The translations under genes were made by a program, and so were the position numbers. The notes under the pieces were generated by a model, which was given only the letters and a program-made list of their open reading frames with translations, made no database searches and had not been told where the DNA came from. Of a stretch of 26,958 bases of DNA, positions 7,074 through 16,103 are shown one piece after another. Origin of the DNA: Gammaproteobacteria bacterium (GTDB lineage Bacteria; Pseudomonadota; Gammaproteobacteria; GCA-001735895); NCBI GenBank assembly GCA_029882955.1, contig JAOUJX010000008.1, forward strand, positions 1 through 26,958, in the 5' to 3' direction. Numbering within the stretch: position 1 is the stretch's first letter; every line of letters starts with the position of its first letter.

Positions 7074-8167
7074 TGATTAACCTTTTTCCCGGCGAACCAG
7101 CCCGAGCCACTTTTTCTGAACAGAAGAATAATCGCCAGTGTGATAAATACAAAATGAACCCACCAGAAGTTAACCACGAAAGGAATCGATTTAGCCTCAA
7201 GTTGCGCACGAGTAAAACCCATCAAATTCAAATACACCAGGTAAACCAGAAAAGCATATCCAACTTTACCGTAGCGACCCTGCCTCGGCTCAATATACGA
7301 CAGGGGGACGGCCAGTAAAGCGAGCACCAACATCACTACCGGTATGGCTATGCGCCAGTGTAGTTCTGTTCTATCTCTAGCCCCATTGGAATTCCAAAGT
7401 TGTCGAGGCGTTTTTTCCTCTACATCGACAGATCTTTTTTTTCTCGATTCTTTCTTTTCGATTAAAATGCCATGTTGCTGAAATGAAATAATTTTAAAGT
7501 CTTTCTCACCAGCCCGACCCTCATAACGTTCGCCCGGGCCTACCACTAAAAACAAATCGCCGCTTTCTTCATCGATACGATGTCGACCACTTTGTGCAGT
7601 TTCTAATATCATTTCGGCTTTACCGCTCTGACCGATAACGACATTATTAAGTTCGAGTCGATCTTCACTGATCGACTCCATATAAAATACCCGGTCGCCG
7701 CTTTGGCTTTGATTGAACTGCCCGGATTTTATCTGATCAAATTCATTCAGATTGTTTTCCTGCTCAATAATATTTTGCGCATTGCGCTGCATCTGTGCGT
7801 TTAACCAGATATTCGAATAGGCACTAAAAATCAACAGTGGCAACAGGATGATTAATACCGGGCGATAAAAAAGCCCGTAGCCCATGCCACAGGCATTCAT
7901 AACAACGATTTCGTGATCTTTATAGAGTCGGCCAAAGGCAAAAACAATGCCGAGAAAAAAACTTACCGGTAACAGTAATGAGAACAGATTGACCGATTGA
8001 CTAAGCATAACCGGTAACAAAGCCTGCTGAGGTATCTTACCGTCGGCAATTTCAGACAGTACTCGGCCAAACGCATTGCTCATGAGAATAACGAACAAAA
8101 CCAGTACCGTCGCAGCACTGCTTTTGAGGATCTCTCTCATCAAATATTTAGTAATTATGTTGGGCAT
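7070..8167 (-). CDS. lptF: LPS export permease LptF
   Basis: Partner of LptG in the LPS extraction transporter. The 365 residues show three N-terminal membrane helices (about 15-33, 58-78, 100-120), a long periplasmic jellyroll domain (about 122-268) and three C-terminal helices (about 272-350). The cytoplasmic loop GRLYKDHEIVVMNACGMG, about 79-96, matches the family's LptB-coupling segment. The jellyroll carries a charged lysine/arginine-rich patch (KKESRKKRS, about 238-246), which I cannot explain. The gene is first of the lptF-lptG pair and diverges from pepA exactly as in E. coli. The ATG at 8167 lacks a strong Shine-Dalgarno. Confidence 0.94.
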   Translation of the reverse strand: MPNIITKYLMREILKSSAATVLVLFVILMSNAFGRVLSEIADGKIPQQALLPVMLSQSVNLFSLLLPVSFFLGIVFAFGRLYKDHEIVVMNACGMGYGLFYRPVLIILLPLLIFSAYSNIWLNAQMQRNAQNIIEQENNLNEFDQIKSGQFNQSQSGDRVFYMESISEDRLELNNVVIGQSGKAEMILETAQSGRHRIDEESGDLFLVVGPGERYEGRAGEKDFKIISFQQHGILIEKKESRKKRSVDVEEKTPRQLWNSNGARDRTELHWRIAIPVVMLVLALLAVPLSYIEPRQGRYGKVGYAFLVYLVYLNLMGFTRAQLEAKSIPFVVNFWWVHFVFITLAIILLFRKSGSGWFAGKKVNQ

Positions 8168-8334
8168 GGCCGATCGTTTGAAAAGGCAGTTAGTTTCCGC
8201 ATAAATTTAGCGATTAAACCGGATATACTCCAAACGGTGGCTGAATATTCCGGCAAAATTTCTATTTTCGGCTGATTTTTATTCAGACTTCACGTATCTT
8301 ATCGCGTTATCGATTTTACCTACACTGGAATATC
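8168..8334. promoter_or_regulatory. Divergent control region lptF / pepA
   Basis: This 167-base gap must hold promoters in both directions. For pepA the best pair is CTGATT (8272-8277) and TATCTT (8295-8300), 17 bases apart, which is only a moderate match to sigma-70; a GGA ribosome binding site follows at 8327-8329. For lptF a weak TTGGAG and TAAATT pair, 18 bases apart, can be read on the minus strand. No clear operator repeat was seen. Confidence 0.35.
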
Positions 8335-9822
8335 ATGGAATTTACTGCCAAATTTGCCAACCCTCAAAAACAACGCACCAGCTGCCTGGTAATCACCCAG
8401 TCTGAAGCCAAAAAATTATCGACCACAGCAGAGACAATTGACAAAGCCAGCAATGGCTATCTAAGCAAACTAATGCGTAGTGGAGATCTGACCGGACGTG
8501 CTGGCCAGACCCTGTTATTACAAAAAATTGATGGTGTCGAAGCCGATCGTATTTTGCTGGTTGGATGCGGAAAGGATAAGGACATGAACGAACTTGTCTT
8601 TAACAAGGTCGTTAACAGCATGATTTCAGCCCTGGGCGAATCTGGTGCTAAAGATGCCTTGGTCTGCCTCGCCGATATCGCGATCAAGGACCGTGATCTT
8701 AACTGGAACCTGCGCCAGGCAGTTATCCTGATCAATTCCAGCCAGTACTGCTTTGATCAGATGAAAAGTAAAAAGAATGCTAAAAAAATTAAGTTACAGA
8801 AAATCACATTGCAGGTTCTATCCAAAGCAGGTTTAAAAAAAGCCGATACCGCCATTCAACAGGGCGATGCCATCGGTTCCGGTATGGATCAGGCGCGAGA
8901 TCTGGGTAATATGCCAGCCAATATCTGTACCCCGGCCTACATTGCCAAACAGGCAGCACTGATGGCGAAGGGCGAAAAGAAACTGAAAGTATCGGTGCTT
9001 GAAGAGGCCGATATGCGCAAACTCAAAATGGGCTCACTGCTTTCAGTGAGCGCCGGTAGCCGTCAGCCCGCCAAACTAATCACCCTTGAGTACAAAGGGG
9101 CCGGTGCCAAAGACAAACCGGTAGTGCTGGTTGGCAAGGGCGTCACCTTCGATACCGGTGGAATTTCCCTGAAACCCGGCGCCGCAATGGATGAAATGAA
9201 ATTCGACATGTGTGGTGCAGCTTCCGTTGTCGGTACTCTTAAAGCAGTAACAGCGCTGAATTTACCAATCAATGTCGTCGGTATTATTCCAGCCACTGAA
9301 AATATGCCCGACGGGCTGGCTACAAAACCCGGTGACGTAGTCACCAGCATGTCAGGGCAAACCATCGAGATACTCAACACCGATGCCGAGGGACGTTTAA
9401 TTCTCTGTGACGCGCTTACCTACGCGGAAAAATTCAAACCTCGTTGTGTCATCGATATTGCCACCCTGACCGGGGCCTGCATCGTCGCGCTGGGAAAAAT
9501 ACCTTCGGCTGTGCTCGGAAACAATGAAGCGTTAATTAAAGACTTGATCGATTCGGGCCAGCAAATCGAAGACAAGGTATGGGAATTACCACTGTGGGAG
9601 GAGTACCAGGAGCAACTCGACAGTAATTTTGCCGACATGGCAAATATCGGTGGTCGTGATGCCGGTACGATTACTGCGGCCTGCTTCCTCTCTCGATTTA
9701 CCAATGATTATCACTGGGCACATCTCGATATCGCCGGAACCGCATGGAAGTCAGGAGAGCAAAAAGGGGCGACCGGTCGCCCGGTACCACTGTTAACACA
9801 GTTTATTCTCAATCAACTCTAG
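8335..9822 (+). CDS. pepA: Leucyl aminopeptidase PepA
   Basis: Cytoplasmic M17 family aminopeptidase with two metal ions, which removes N-terminal residues from peptides; in E. coli the same protein also binds DNA as a cofactor in Xer recombination at plasmid sites and in carAB repression. The 495 residues comprise an N-terminal domain (about 1-165) and the catalytic domain with the full set of ligands: Lys268, Asp273, Asp291, Asp350 and Glu352, plus Lys280 and Arg354, each two positions before its E. coli counterpart. The NTDAEGRL signature is at 348-355. The ATG follows a GGA five bases upstream. It diverges from lptF, and holC begins three bases after its stop, so pepA-holC form an operon. 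The DNA-binding role here is only an inference from E. coli. Confidence 0.97.
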   Translation: MEFTAKFANPQKQRTSCLVITQSEAKKLSTTAETIDKASNGYLSKLMRSGDLTGRAGQTLLLQKIDGVEADRILLVGCGKDKDMNELVFNKVVNSMISALGESGAKDALVCLADIAIKDRDLNWNLRQAVILINSSQYCFDQMKSKKNAKKIKLQKITLQVLSKAGLKKADTAIQQGDAIGSGMDQARDLGNMPANICTPAYIAKQAALMAKGEKKLKVSVLEEADMRKLKMGSLLSVSAGSRQPAKLITLEYKGAGAKDKPVVLVGKGVTFDTGGISLKPGAAMDEMKFDMCGAASVVGTLKAVTALNLPINVVGIIPATENMPDGLATKPGDVVTSMSGQTIEILNTDAEGRLILCDALTYAEKFKPRCVIDIATLTGACIVALGKIPSAVLGNNEALIKDLIDSGQQIEDKVWELPLWEEYQEQLDSNFADMANIGGRDAGTITAACFLSRFTNDYHWAHLDIAGTAWKSGEQKGATGRPVPLLTQFILNQL

Positions 9823-9825
9823 ATT

Positions 9826-10239
9826 ATGACGCGTATCGACTTTTATCAGCTCGACCCACAAAGACATCAGGCCGATAAAGTGGTTTGTCAGCTTTGCCAG
9901 AAGGCCTATGAAAAAAAGCAACGAACGTTACTACTAACACAGAGTCCAGATCAAACCGAGCATCTCGACAGGCAGCTCTGGATATTTAATGATGACAGTT
10001 TCGTACCCCACGACACCGAACAAGCGGATGAATTCGATACCCCGATACTGATCAACAATAATGCCGAGAACGATAACGAAAGGCAGTTACTGATCAATTT
10101 GAGTGGCCGCATTCCAGATAATTTCGCCCAGTACGAGCGCATAATCGAGCTAGTCACTGAAGAAAACAAACAGCAGGCGCGCCAGCACTATAGCTTTTAC
10201 AAGGAGCGCGGCTATCCACTCAATCATCACAATCTGTAA
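9826..10239 (+). CDS. holC: DNA polymerase III chi subunit
   Basis: Chi subunit of the replicative clamp loader, which links the polymerase III holoenzyme to single-strand-binding protein through SSB's C-terminal tail. The 137 residues are slightly shorter than E. coli chi (147). Family marks are the N-terminal FYQL strand, VVCQLCQKAYEKKQRTLLLT near 20-39, the DRQLWIFNDDSFVPHD stretch near 48-63, and the late LINLSGRIPDNFAQYERIIELV segment, which resembles the chi core. It sits between pepA and valS, the conserved place for holC. It starts three bases after the pepA stop with no separate promoter visible, so it probably depends on pepA translation. Confidence 0.9.
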   Translation: MTRIDFYQLDPQRHQADKVVCQLCQKAYEKKQRTLLLTQSPDQTEHLDRQLWIFNDDSFVPHDTEQADEFDTPILINNNAENDNERQLLINLSGRIPDNFAQYERIIELVTEENKQQARQHYSFYKERGYPLNHHNL

Positions 10240-10245
10240 AATCTG

Positions 10246-10536
10246 ATGGACGATGACGACATTCCGGTTCTGACCGACCTGATCGAGGAAAAAGTCGATA
10301 AGACTCAACCCGACTTCGATCTAACAACTGATCGGGATATAGTCTTCGACGAAGGCGATCTACTCGACCTGACCCTGGAAGCCGACACACCCTCACCCGC
10401 CGTGCGAAAACCGGACTCCCTCCCGCTTAACCCGGCACTCGAACAAACCATCCGCCGCATTCTTGATGAGCACATGGAACTGGCCTGGCAGGAAATCAGG
10501 CTTGCCATACAGCAATCACAGGAAGATAACGATTGA
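10246..10536 (+). CDS. Small acidic protein between holC and valS, function unknown
   Basis: A 96-residue, strongly acidic protein that I do not recognise by function. It opens with MDDDDIPVLTDLIEE and has an acidic, probably disordered region up to about residue 55, with a proline/serine linker (about 48-62) before a predicted helical end (NPALEQTIRRILDEHMELAWQ and on, about 62-90). No membrane segment, signal peptide or catalytic motif is visible. It begins six bases after the holC stop, in the same operon. Short uncharacterised genes occur at this place in some other gammaproteobacteria, as I recall from Pseudomonas, so it may be a conserved partner of the chi subunit; this is inference. 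Real coding is supported by the tight spacing and the amino-acid pattern. Confidence 0.75.
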   Translation: MDDDDIPVLTDLIEEKVDKTQPDFDLTTDRDIVFDEGDLLDLTLEADTPSPAVRKPDSLPLNPALEQTIRRILDEHMELAWQEIRLAIQQSQEDND

Positions 10537-10595
10537 AAAACCCTGAATCCCCGCCTATAACACCGGAAACACTGCATTTTTAAAATAAGCCATTG

Positions 10596-10601
10596 TATAA
10601 T
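10596..10601 (+). promoter_or_regulatory. Probable -10 element for valS
   Basis: A perfect TATAAT lies 29 bases before the valS ATG in the 94-base gap after the holC operon. The -35 partner is poor (TGCATT, 17 bases upstream, or CTGCAT, 18 bases). A small inverted CCGC/GCGG pair flanks a T-rich stretch just downstream. No terminator for the preceding operon is visible, so read-through may also feed valS. Confidence 0.45.
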
Positions 10602-10630
10602 CCGCCTCTTTTTTAGCGGCACCCCTGGCA

Positions 10631-13453
10631 ATGGAAAAAACCTATAACCCACAGGCAATTGAACAAACCTGGTACCAGCAATGGGAAAGTAAGCATTATT
10701 TTTCGCCACAGGGTAATAGCGAAAAAAGCTTTTGCATCATGATTCCACCACCCAATGTTACCGGCAGTCTACACATGGGACATGGGTTCAATAATGCAAT
10801 TATGGATACACTAATCCGTTACCACCGCATGCAGGGCGACAAAACCCTGTGGCAACCGGGCACCGACCATGCCGGTATTGCCACGCAGATGGTCGTTGAA
10901 CGCCAGCTCGAGGCCGAAGGCAAATCGCGTCACGACCTGGGTCGCGACCAGTTCATCGAACGTATCTGGGAATGGAAGCATCAATCCGGAGGTAACATAA
11001 CGTCACAGCTACGTCGCCTGGGTTCCTCACTGGACTGGGATCACGAGCGTTTTACCATGGACGATGGCCTTTCAGACGCAGTGCAGGAAGTATTTGAACG
11101 ACTGTACGAAGAAGGTCTTATTTATCGCGGTAAGCGACTGGTCAACTGGGATACCAAATTCCACACCGCAGTATCCGACCTGGAAGTTCTCTCCGAGGAA
11201 GAAAATAGCCACATGTGGCATATGCGCTACCCACTGTCAAACCAGCAAGGACACCTGGTGGTCGCCACCACGCGCCCTGAAACCATGCTGGGTGATTGCG
11301 CGGTTGCGATCGCACCCGGCGACGAACGATATATGCACCTGGTCGGTCAGACCGTCGAACTGCCATTAACCGGCCGTCATATCCCAATCATCATCGACGA
11401 GCATGTCGACGCCGAATTCGGCACAGGCTGTGTCAAGATTACCCCGGCACACGACTTCAACGACTATGAAGTCTGGACCCGACACAATCAGGAAGTCACC
11501 ATCCAGAGCCAGGCACATGGTGGGCTGATCAACATCTTCACCATCGATGCCGCGATTCGCGCTAACAGCGACGACGAAGGCGAACTGATCCCGGCCGCCT
11601 ATATAGGCCTCGATCGCTACGAGGCGCGCAAAAAAATCGTTGCCGATCTCGAAGACCTGGGTCTAATGGAGAAAATCGAGGACCACAAGCTAATGGTGCC
11701 ACGTGGAGATCGTTCCGGCACTGTAATCGAACCCTTCCTCACCAACCAGTGGTACGTTAAAGCTGGCCCTCTGGCCAAACCCGCAATCGAAGCAGTCGAG
11801 AATGGCTCGATCCGCTTTGTCCCGGATAACTGGAAAAACACTTACTACGAATGGATGAACAATATCCAGGACTGGTGCATCAGCCGCCAGATCTGGTGGG
11901 GACACCGCATACCTGCCTGGTATGATGACGAGGATAATATCTACGTTGGCCGCAGCGAGGAGGTAATCCGTGAGCGCCATAATATCCCGGCCGATGTCAG
12001 CTTACGCCAGGATGAAGACGTACTCGACACCTGGTTTTCATCCGCACTCTGGCCCTTTTCTACCTTAGGCTGGCCTGAAAAAAGCCAACGCCTGGCGGAT
12101 TTTTACCCGAACCAGGTGCTGGTTACCGGATTTGATATTATATTCTTCTGGGTCGCTCGCATGATCATGTTCGGTCTCAAGTTCATGGATGGAAAAGTCC
12201 CTTTCCACGAAATCTATATGCATGGCCTGGTACGCGATTCGCATGGACAGAAGATGTCCAAGTCGAAGGGCAATGTACTTGATCCAATCGATTTGATTGA
12301 TGGCATAGACCTTGAAGCACTGGTTAGTAAACGCACCAGCGGTATGATGCAACCGCAACTGGCGGCAAAAATCGAAAAGCAAACACGGCAGGATTTTCCA
12401 GAAGGCATCGCCAGTTACGGTACCGACGCACTGCGCTTCACCTTCACTGCGCTGGCTTCCACCGGACGCGACGTTAAGTTCGATATGGGTCGTATCGAAG
12501 GCTATCGTAACTTCTGCAACAAGATCTGGAATGCAACCCGTTACGTACTGCAAAATACCGAAAATGAAGATACCGGACTCGGCGACGACGCGATCGACTT
12601 ATCACTGGCCGACCGCTGGATCATCTCACGACTGCAACAGGTCGAGGGTGAAGTTGCACGCCATATCGAAGGCTATCGCTTCGACCTCGCTTCGAAAGAA
12701 CTCTACGAGTTCATCTGGAACGATTACTGCGACTGGTACATCGAACTTTCCAAACCGGTGATCTACAACGACGACAGCAGTGCCAGTCAGAAGCGTGGCG
12801 CTCGCCGTACCCTAATTCGAGTATTGGAAGCCTGGCTGCGCCTGTTACACCCGATTATGCCGTTTATCACTGAAGAACTCTGGCAAAAAGTCGCACCACT
12901 GGCCGGTAAGCAAGGTAGCACTATCATGCTGCAACCCTACCCGCAGCCAGAAGCAGACAAGATCGACGAGTCTGCTATCGAAGAACTCGACTGGGTGAAA
13001 CAGTTCATCATGGGTGTCCGCCAGATTCGTTCTGAAATGGATATCAAACCCGGTAAGCCATTACCGGTCATCTGCCAGAATGGCAGTGATTTCGATCGCC
13101 AGAAAATCGACCATAACCGCGACCTGTTAATCGCCCTGGCGAAACTCGAATCCATCGACTGGCTTGAAGCGACCGATCAGCCACCGGAATCAGCCACTTC
13201 GCTGGTGGGTGATATGAGTTTATTAATCCCATTGGCAGGCCTGATAGATAAGGATGCCGAACTGCAACGTCTTCAGAAAAAGATGCAGAAGCTCGAACAG
13301 GAAGTGAAACGGCTCGAAGGCAAATTAAACAACGCTAAGTTCATTGCCAACGCGCCCGACGATGTGGTCAGCAAGGAGAAGGAAAAACTGGCCGATGCTC
13401 AATCGGCGCTGGCCAGTCTGCAGGCCCAGGCGGATCGGATAGCTGCAATGTAA
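10631..13453 (+). CDS. valS: Valyl-tRNA synthetase
   Basis: Class Ia aminoacyl-tRNA synthetase that charges tRNA-Val in the cytoplasm. The 940 residues are close to the E. coli length. The HIGH motif appears as HMGH at 48-51 after PPPNVTG; the CP1 editing domain (about 195-345) contains TTRPETMLGD and carries out hydrolysis of mischarged threonine in this family; the KMSKS loop is at 541-545; and the anticodon-binding domain follows from about 680. The C-terminus (about 875-940) is the lysine/glutamate-rich coiled coil that contacts the tRNA elbow, with the ValS-specific NAPDDVV turn. It follows holC and the small acidic gene. The ATG has no strong Shine-Dalgarno (only GGCA nearby). The gene is intact. 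Confidence 0.98.
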   Translation: MEKTYNPQAIEQTWYQQWESKHYFSPQGNSEKSFCIMIPPPNVTGSLHMGHGFNNAIMDTLIRYHRMQGDKTLWQPGTDHAGIATQMVVERQLEAEGKSRHDLGRDQFIERIWEWKHQSGGNITSQLRRLGSSLDWDHERFTMDDGLSDAVQEVFERLYEEGLIYRGKRLVNWDTKFHTAVSDLEVLSEEENSHMWHMRYPLSNQQGHLVVATTRPETMLGDCAVAIAPGDERYMHLVGQTVELPLTGRHIPIIIDEHVDAEFGTGCVKITPAHDFNDYEVWTRHNQEVTIQSQAHGGLINIFTIDAAIRANSDDEGELIPAAYIGLDRYEARKKIVADLEDLGLMEKIEDHKLMVPRGDRSGTVIEPFLTNQWYVKAGPLAKPAIEAVENGSIRFVPDNWKNTYYEWMNNIQDWCISRQIWWGHRIPAWYDDEDNIYVGRSEEVIRERHNIPADVSLRQDEDVLDTWFSSALWPFSTLGWPEKSQRLADFYPNQVLVTGFDIIFFWVARMIMFGLKFMDGKVPFHEIYMHGLVRDSHGQKMSKSKGNVLDPIDLIDGIDLEALVSKRTSGMMQPQLAAKIEKQTRQDFPEGIASYGTDALRFTFTALASTGRDVKFDMGRIEGYRNFCNKIWNATRYVLQNTENEDTGLGDDAIDLSLADRWIISRLQQVEGEVARHIEGYRFDLASKELYEFIWNDYCDWYIELSKPVIYNDDSSASQKRGARRTLIRVLEAWLRLLHPIMPFITEELWQKVAPLAGKQGSTIMLQPYPQPEADKIDESAIEELDWVKQFIMGVRQIRSEMDIKPGKPLPVICQNGSDFDRQKIDHNRDLLIALAKLESIDWLEATDQPPESATSLVGDMSLLIPLAGLIDKDAELQRLQKKMQKLEQEVKRLEGKLNNAKFIANAPDDVVSKEKEKLADAQSALASLQAQADRIAAM

Positions 13454-13512
13454 TTGGAACTTTTCGTAAACCAGCTACTCATAAGGCCGTCAAAAAAAAT
13501 AACGGAGATACC

Positions 13513-13968
13513 ATGAGTCTGGCCAATACACTGGAAGCATCACGACGCGCAGCTAATGATTTGCTATCGAAACTGCAATCACCATTGTTATTATTTTTTC
13601 GGCTTTATGTCGGCTGGGTATTTTTCAGCTCAGGTCTCTGGAAAATTAACAATTGGGAGCAAAACCTGGCAGTATTCGAGTACGAATATGCGGTTCCTTT
13701 GCTTAACTACGAAGTCGCCGCCTATCTCGCCACTTTTGGCGAACTGGTATTCCCGATATTTCTGCTAACTGGATTTGGCACTCGCTTTGCAGCCATAGCC
13801 ATATCATTCATCAATATCGTCGCCGTCATATCCTATTATGCAACGCTCGCGAAAGGCGCAGGACTGGCGTTACATCAGCTGTACGGTGCAATGCTACTGG
13901 TTAGTATTGTTTATGGCGGGGGTTTCTTTTCCATCGACCAGTGGTTTAAGTCGAAAAAACCTGACTGA
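13513..13968 (+). CDS. DoxX family inner-membrane protein
   Basis: A 151-residue membrane protein of the DoxX family. Four hydrophobic segments are visible (about 24-44, 66-86, 88-108, 116-137). The second half of the first segment carries the family's RLYVGWVFFSSGLWKI pattern, and FGELVFPIFLLTGFGTRFAA near 75-94 matches the conserved glutamate-containing second helix. Some relatives are subunits of thiosulfate:quinone oxidoreductase or are implicated in redox defence, but no partner subunit is nearby, so the substrate is unknown. The ATG follows GGAGA with a good spacing. It starts 59 bases after valS with no visible terminator between, so it may be read through from valS; it converges on the LpxR-like gene. 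Confidence 0.85.
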   Translation: MSLANTLEASRRAANDLLSKLQSPLLLFFRLYVGWVFFSSGLWKINNWEQNLAVFEYEYAVPLLNYEVAAYLATFGELVFPIFLLTGFGTRFAAIAISFINIVAVISYYATLAKGAGLALHQLYGAMLLVSIVYGGGFFSIDQWFKSKKPD

Positions 13969-13975
13969 CGGGCCT

Positions 13976-13996
13976 GGTGGTTTCCGCCTCGTTTTT
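13976..13996 (+). terminator. Possible terminator after the DoxX gene
   Basis: GGTGG (13976-13980) can pair with CCGCC (13984-13988) around a three-base loop, one pair being G-U, and TCGTTTTT follows. The stem is short, so this is only a fair candidate. It lies in the 47-base gap between the convergent DoxX and LpxR-like genes. Confidence 0.4.
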
Positions 13997-14015
13997 AACG
14001 GGCAGGATTTTTCCA

Positions 14016-15053
14016 CTAAAAGTGATAAATATAGTTAACACTACCCCAGGTTTGTGTTCTGGAACTATGCTTTAAATCAGAAGTTTTAGAGTTGGCCGAA
14101 AAAGTAAACTGCGATTTGCCGATACCCCAGGTAAACCCGAAGGCACCATCATAAACCAACGCTTCGATTTGATCGTACGAGTAGGTGACTTCGCTATCCC
14201 GGAACTGGCCCTGTAGTAAAGCATCATAACCAATCAGGTGGGTGCGTAGCGCTGTCCAGAAATACCACTCGTCGACAGCCGTGAATGGCAGAAAATTACC
14301 GCGGTTGACCGGGTCAAACGGCAGACTCCAGAACGGACTTTTGATACTGCCAAATCGCATAGCTGCCCCGACACTGGCGTTGGTCTGGAAACCCAACGAT
14401 AAACCGACTGTCGACGAAACATCGAAGCGGCCAGGAACAGACAGTGCAGGATACAGTTCGGATTTAGACAAACGTAGCCGCAGGGTTAATTCGCCACCGC
14501 TGGATATCTGATGATCCCAACCCATGGGCTCGACGGGTTCATCCGAATGATCAAAGTCCCGATACCAGGAATGAAAGGCCGACTGAAACTCTCCCGCCAG
14601 GCTGGTTCCCAGAACTCCAATCGATACTTCAGCCGCGAGGGCATCTTCACTGTCTGCACGAACACGCTTATTGCTGAGATAAATCAACGATGAATAAGGC
14701 CGGTCATCGTAGATAGGCTGCGTGTCCGCCAAATCATCGGGGGTATAAGCAAGCGTCCCCAGTTTAAAACTGTAAACAATGTCTCTGTCTGACCGATCGA
14801 TGCCTAACCATTCACCGGCGGAACGCACCAGTCCATCTAAAAGATAAAGCCCTCTTTCTTTTGCCCAGAAAAACTCCAGGGCAACGCCCATAGTGTAGTC
14901 GCGGTCTTCATTGGTGAAAGGTATAAACAAATCCTGATCAACATAAATACCGATCCCAAAATCTTTACTCGGATTTAATTCTTCGGCCTGAGTAGCAGAG
15001 GAAACTAGAGCGGTCAGGCAAAGAAGGTGAATGCAGGAATACTTTAAGCGCAT
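14016..15053 (-). CDS. LpxR-like outer-membrane lipid A deacylase family protein
   Basis: A 345-residue exported protein of the LpxR family (DUF2219), whose studied members are outer-membrane barrels that cut the 3'-acyloxyacyl chain from lipid A. A signal peptide (1 to about 23, TQA before the cut) and alternating beta-strand patterns ending in aromatic YHF fit an outer-membrane barrel. Family landmarks: DQDLF near 39-43, DRDYTMGV near 50-57, DDRPYSSLIYLSNKR at 116-130, and EFQSAFHSW with the candidate catalytic His161, then PMGWDHQI near 176-183. The first motif reads Asp-Gln-Asp where I expect Asn-Asp, so activity is uncertain. Its ATG overlaps the stop of the upstream hydrolase gene by one base (TAATG), so it is translationally coupled to it. 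Confidence 0.78.
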   Translation of the reverse strand: MRLKYSCIHLLCLTALVSSATQAEELNPSKDFGIGIYVDQDLFIPFTNEDRDYTMGVALEFFWAKERGLYLLDGLVRSAGEWLGIDRSDRDIVYSFKLGTLAYTPDDLADTQPIYDDRPYSSLIYLSNKRVRADSEDALAAEVSIGVLGTSLAGEFQSAFHSWYRDFDHSDEPVEPMGWDHQISSGGELTLRLRLSKSELYPALSVPGRFDVSSTVGLSLGFQTNASVGAAMRFGSIKSPFWSLPFDPVNRGNFLPFTAVDEWYFWTALRTHLIGYDALLQGQFRDSEVTYSYDQIEALVYDGAFGFTWGIGKSQFTFSANSKTSDLKHSSRTQTWGSVNYIYHF

Positions 15054-16078
15054 TAGCGATTATCTAGAGTTTCCAGATGGTAATCCACCAGCAAATGGCA
15101 CAGGCAATCCTGTCGAATAATCGCTTCATCCATGGTGATCATCGCTGGCATCAGGGTTTTATTTAAATAAATCCTGCCATCTTCGACCCGAATTAGTTCG
15201 TCGGTCACATCCTCACCCAGCTGGTTGGTTATTTCCAACGGCCTGTCTACACGGGTATGCGCAAACACATCGTGAGTTTTAATTTCAGTGAAATTCAAAT
15301 GATCGAAATCCTGCTGGAATAGCAAATCGGCCTGACTGCTCAAATCGAAATCGATGCTGACCTGATCGGGAATATTCAATGTCGCCAGAGTACGAACCAG
15401 TTGCAGGTCGTGGGCCGGCACCGGTCGGTTGGGAAAGTGATCCATGTGCAGCAAAGCATCGAGTAACTCGGTCGCGTGTTGGATACCTAATTCATCGCCT
15501 GGTCTGGCACATTCAAGTATCGCGGCGGGACAGATATGGTCGAAAGCCATAGTAGATACACCTTTCGGACGCGTAAAAACCAGGCCAATATGATTGAACA
15601 TCGCAGCCAGGTGCTGATTTTCATCGGTCACTGTAGTGATGCCGGCATAATGCGGATTAAGACCGCTGTTATTGTGCACATCGATCGCCGCAAACAACGG
15701 CTTCCGCGTGACGAAATCGAAAACCGTTTGCATCATTTCGGTTTCATCGTTGGCGGCCATGCCGGTGCCCGGCCAGCAGCGGTTATAATCGGTTTGACCG
15801 GGTATTACACGCAAACCCAAAGCGGTTGCAGTGACGTTACCGACAAACAGGTACATCGATCTTGGCAGACCATTGGTATATTTTTTAAGTAATGCCTGTA
15901 CCGACTTTAAACCAGAATATTCATTGCCATGCAGCAAGATAGAAACGAATATCGGCGGCGATTTATCGCCGCTGAGTTGAATCAGTGTCGGCGTTGGAAA
16001 TAGCGCCAGAATTTGGTCCGGTTCAAAATCATAAAAGCCTTCCGGCAGCTCAGACACTATGGCCAGTTTTTCATTCAT
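15053..16078 (-). CDS. Zinc hydrolase of the AstE/aspartoacylase (M14) family
   Basis: A 341-residue predicted cytoplasmic metallohydrolase. The zinc ligands are His50 and Glu53 in LLHGNE and His135 in DVHNNSG; Arg100 lies in TDYNRCWPG, the substrate-carboxylate-binding motif of aspartoacylases, and the general-base glutamate is probably Glu189 in AILECARPGD. A C-terminal beta-rich domain (about 240-341) matches the cap of the family. Relatives remove acyl groups from amino acids (N-succinylglutamate, N-acetylaspartate), but no arginine-succinyl pathway genes are nearby, so AstE itself is unlikely. No signal peptide is seen. It follows the GCS2-family ligase after 25 bases and overlaps the LpxR-like gene by one base, so the three form one operon. 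The substrate is unknown. Confidence 0.82.
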   Translation of the reverse strand: MNEKLAIVSELPEGFYDFEPDQILALFPTPTLIQLSGDKSPPIFVSILLHGNEYSGLKSVQALLKKYTNGLPRSMYLFVGNVTATALGLRVIPGQTDYNRCWPGTGMAANDETEMMQTVFDFVTRKPLFAAIDVHNNSGLNPHYAGITTVTDENQHLAAMFNHIGLVFTRPKGVSTMAFDHICPAAILECARPGDELGIQHATELLDALLHMDHFPNRPVPAHDLQLVRTLATLNIPDQVSIDFDLSSQADLLFQQDFDHLNFTEIKTHDVFAHTRVDRPLEITNQLGEDVTDELIRVEDGRIYLNKTLMPAMITMDEAIIRQDCLCHLLVDYHLETLDNR

Positions 16079-16103
16079 TTAATAGATCCAGCAGATAACT
16101 TAT

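Noticed and set aside
3932..9822. xerD and pepA as a local Xer recombination module
   Set aside because: Both proteins act in Xer systems in E. coli, but each sits in its own conserved neighbourhood here, about 3.5 kb apart with unrelated genes between, and no dif or cer-like site was seen.
12065..12553. A 162-codon open frame on the minus strand inside valS
   Set aside because: It is fully antisense to a conserved part of ValS including KMSKS, has no family features, and arises from codon bias in the real gene.
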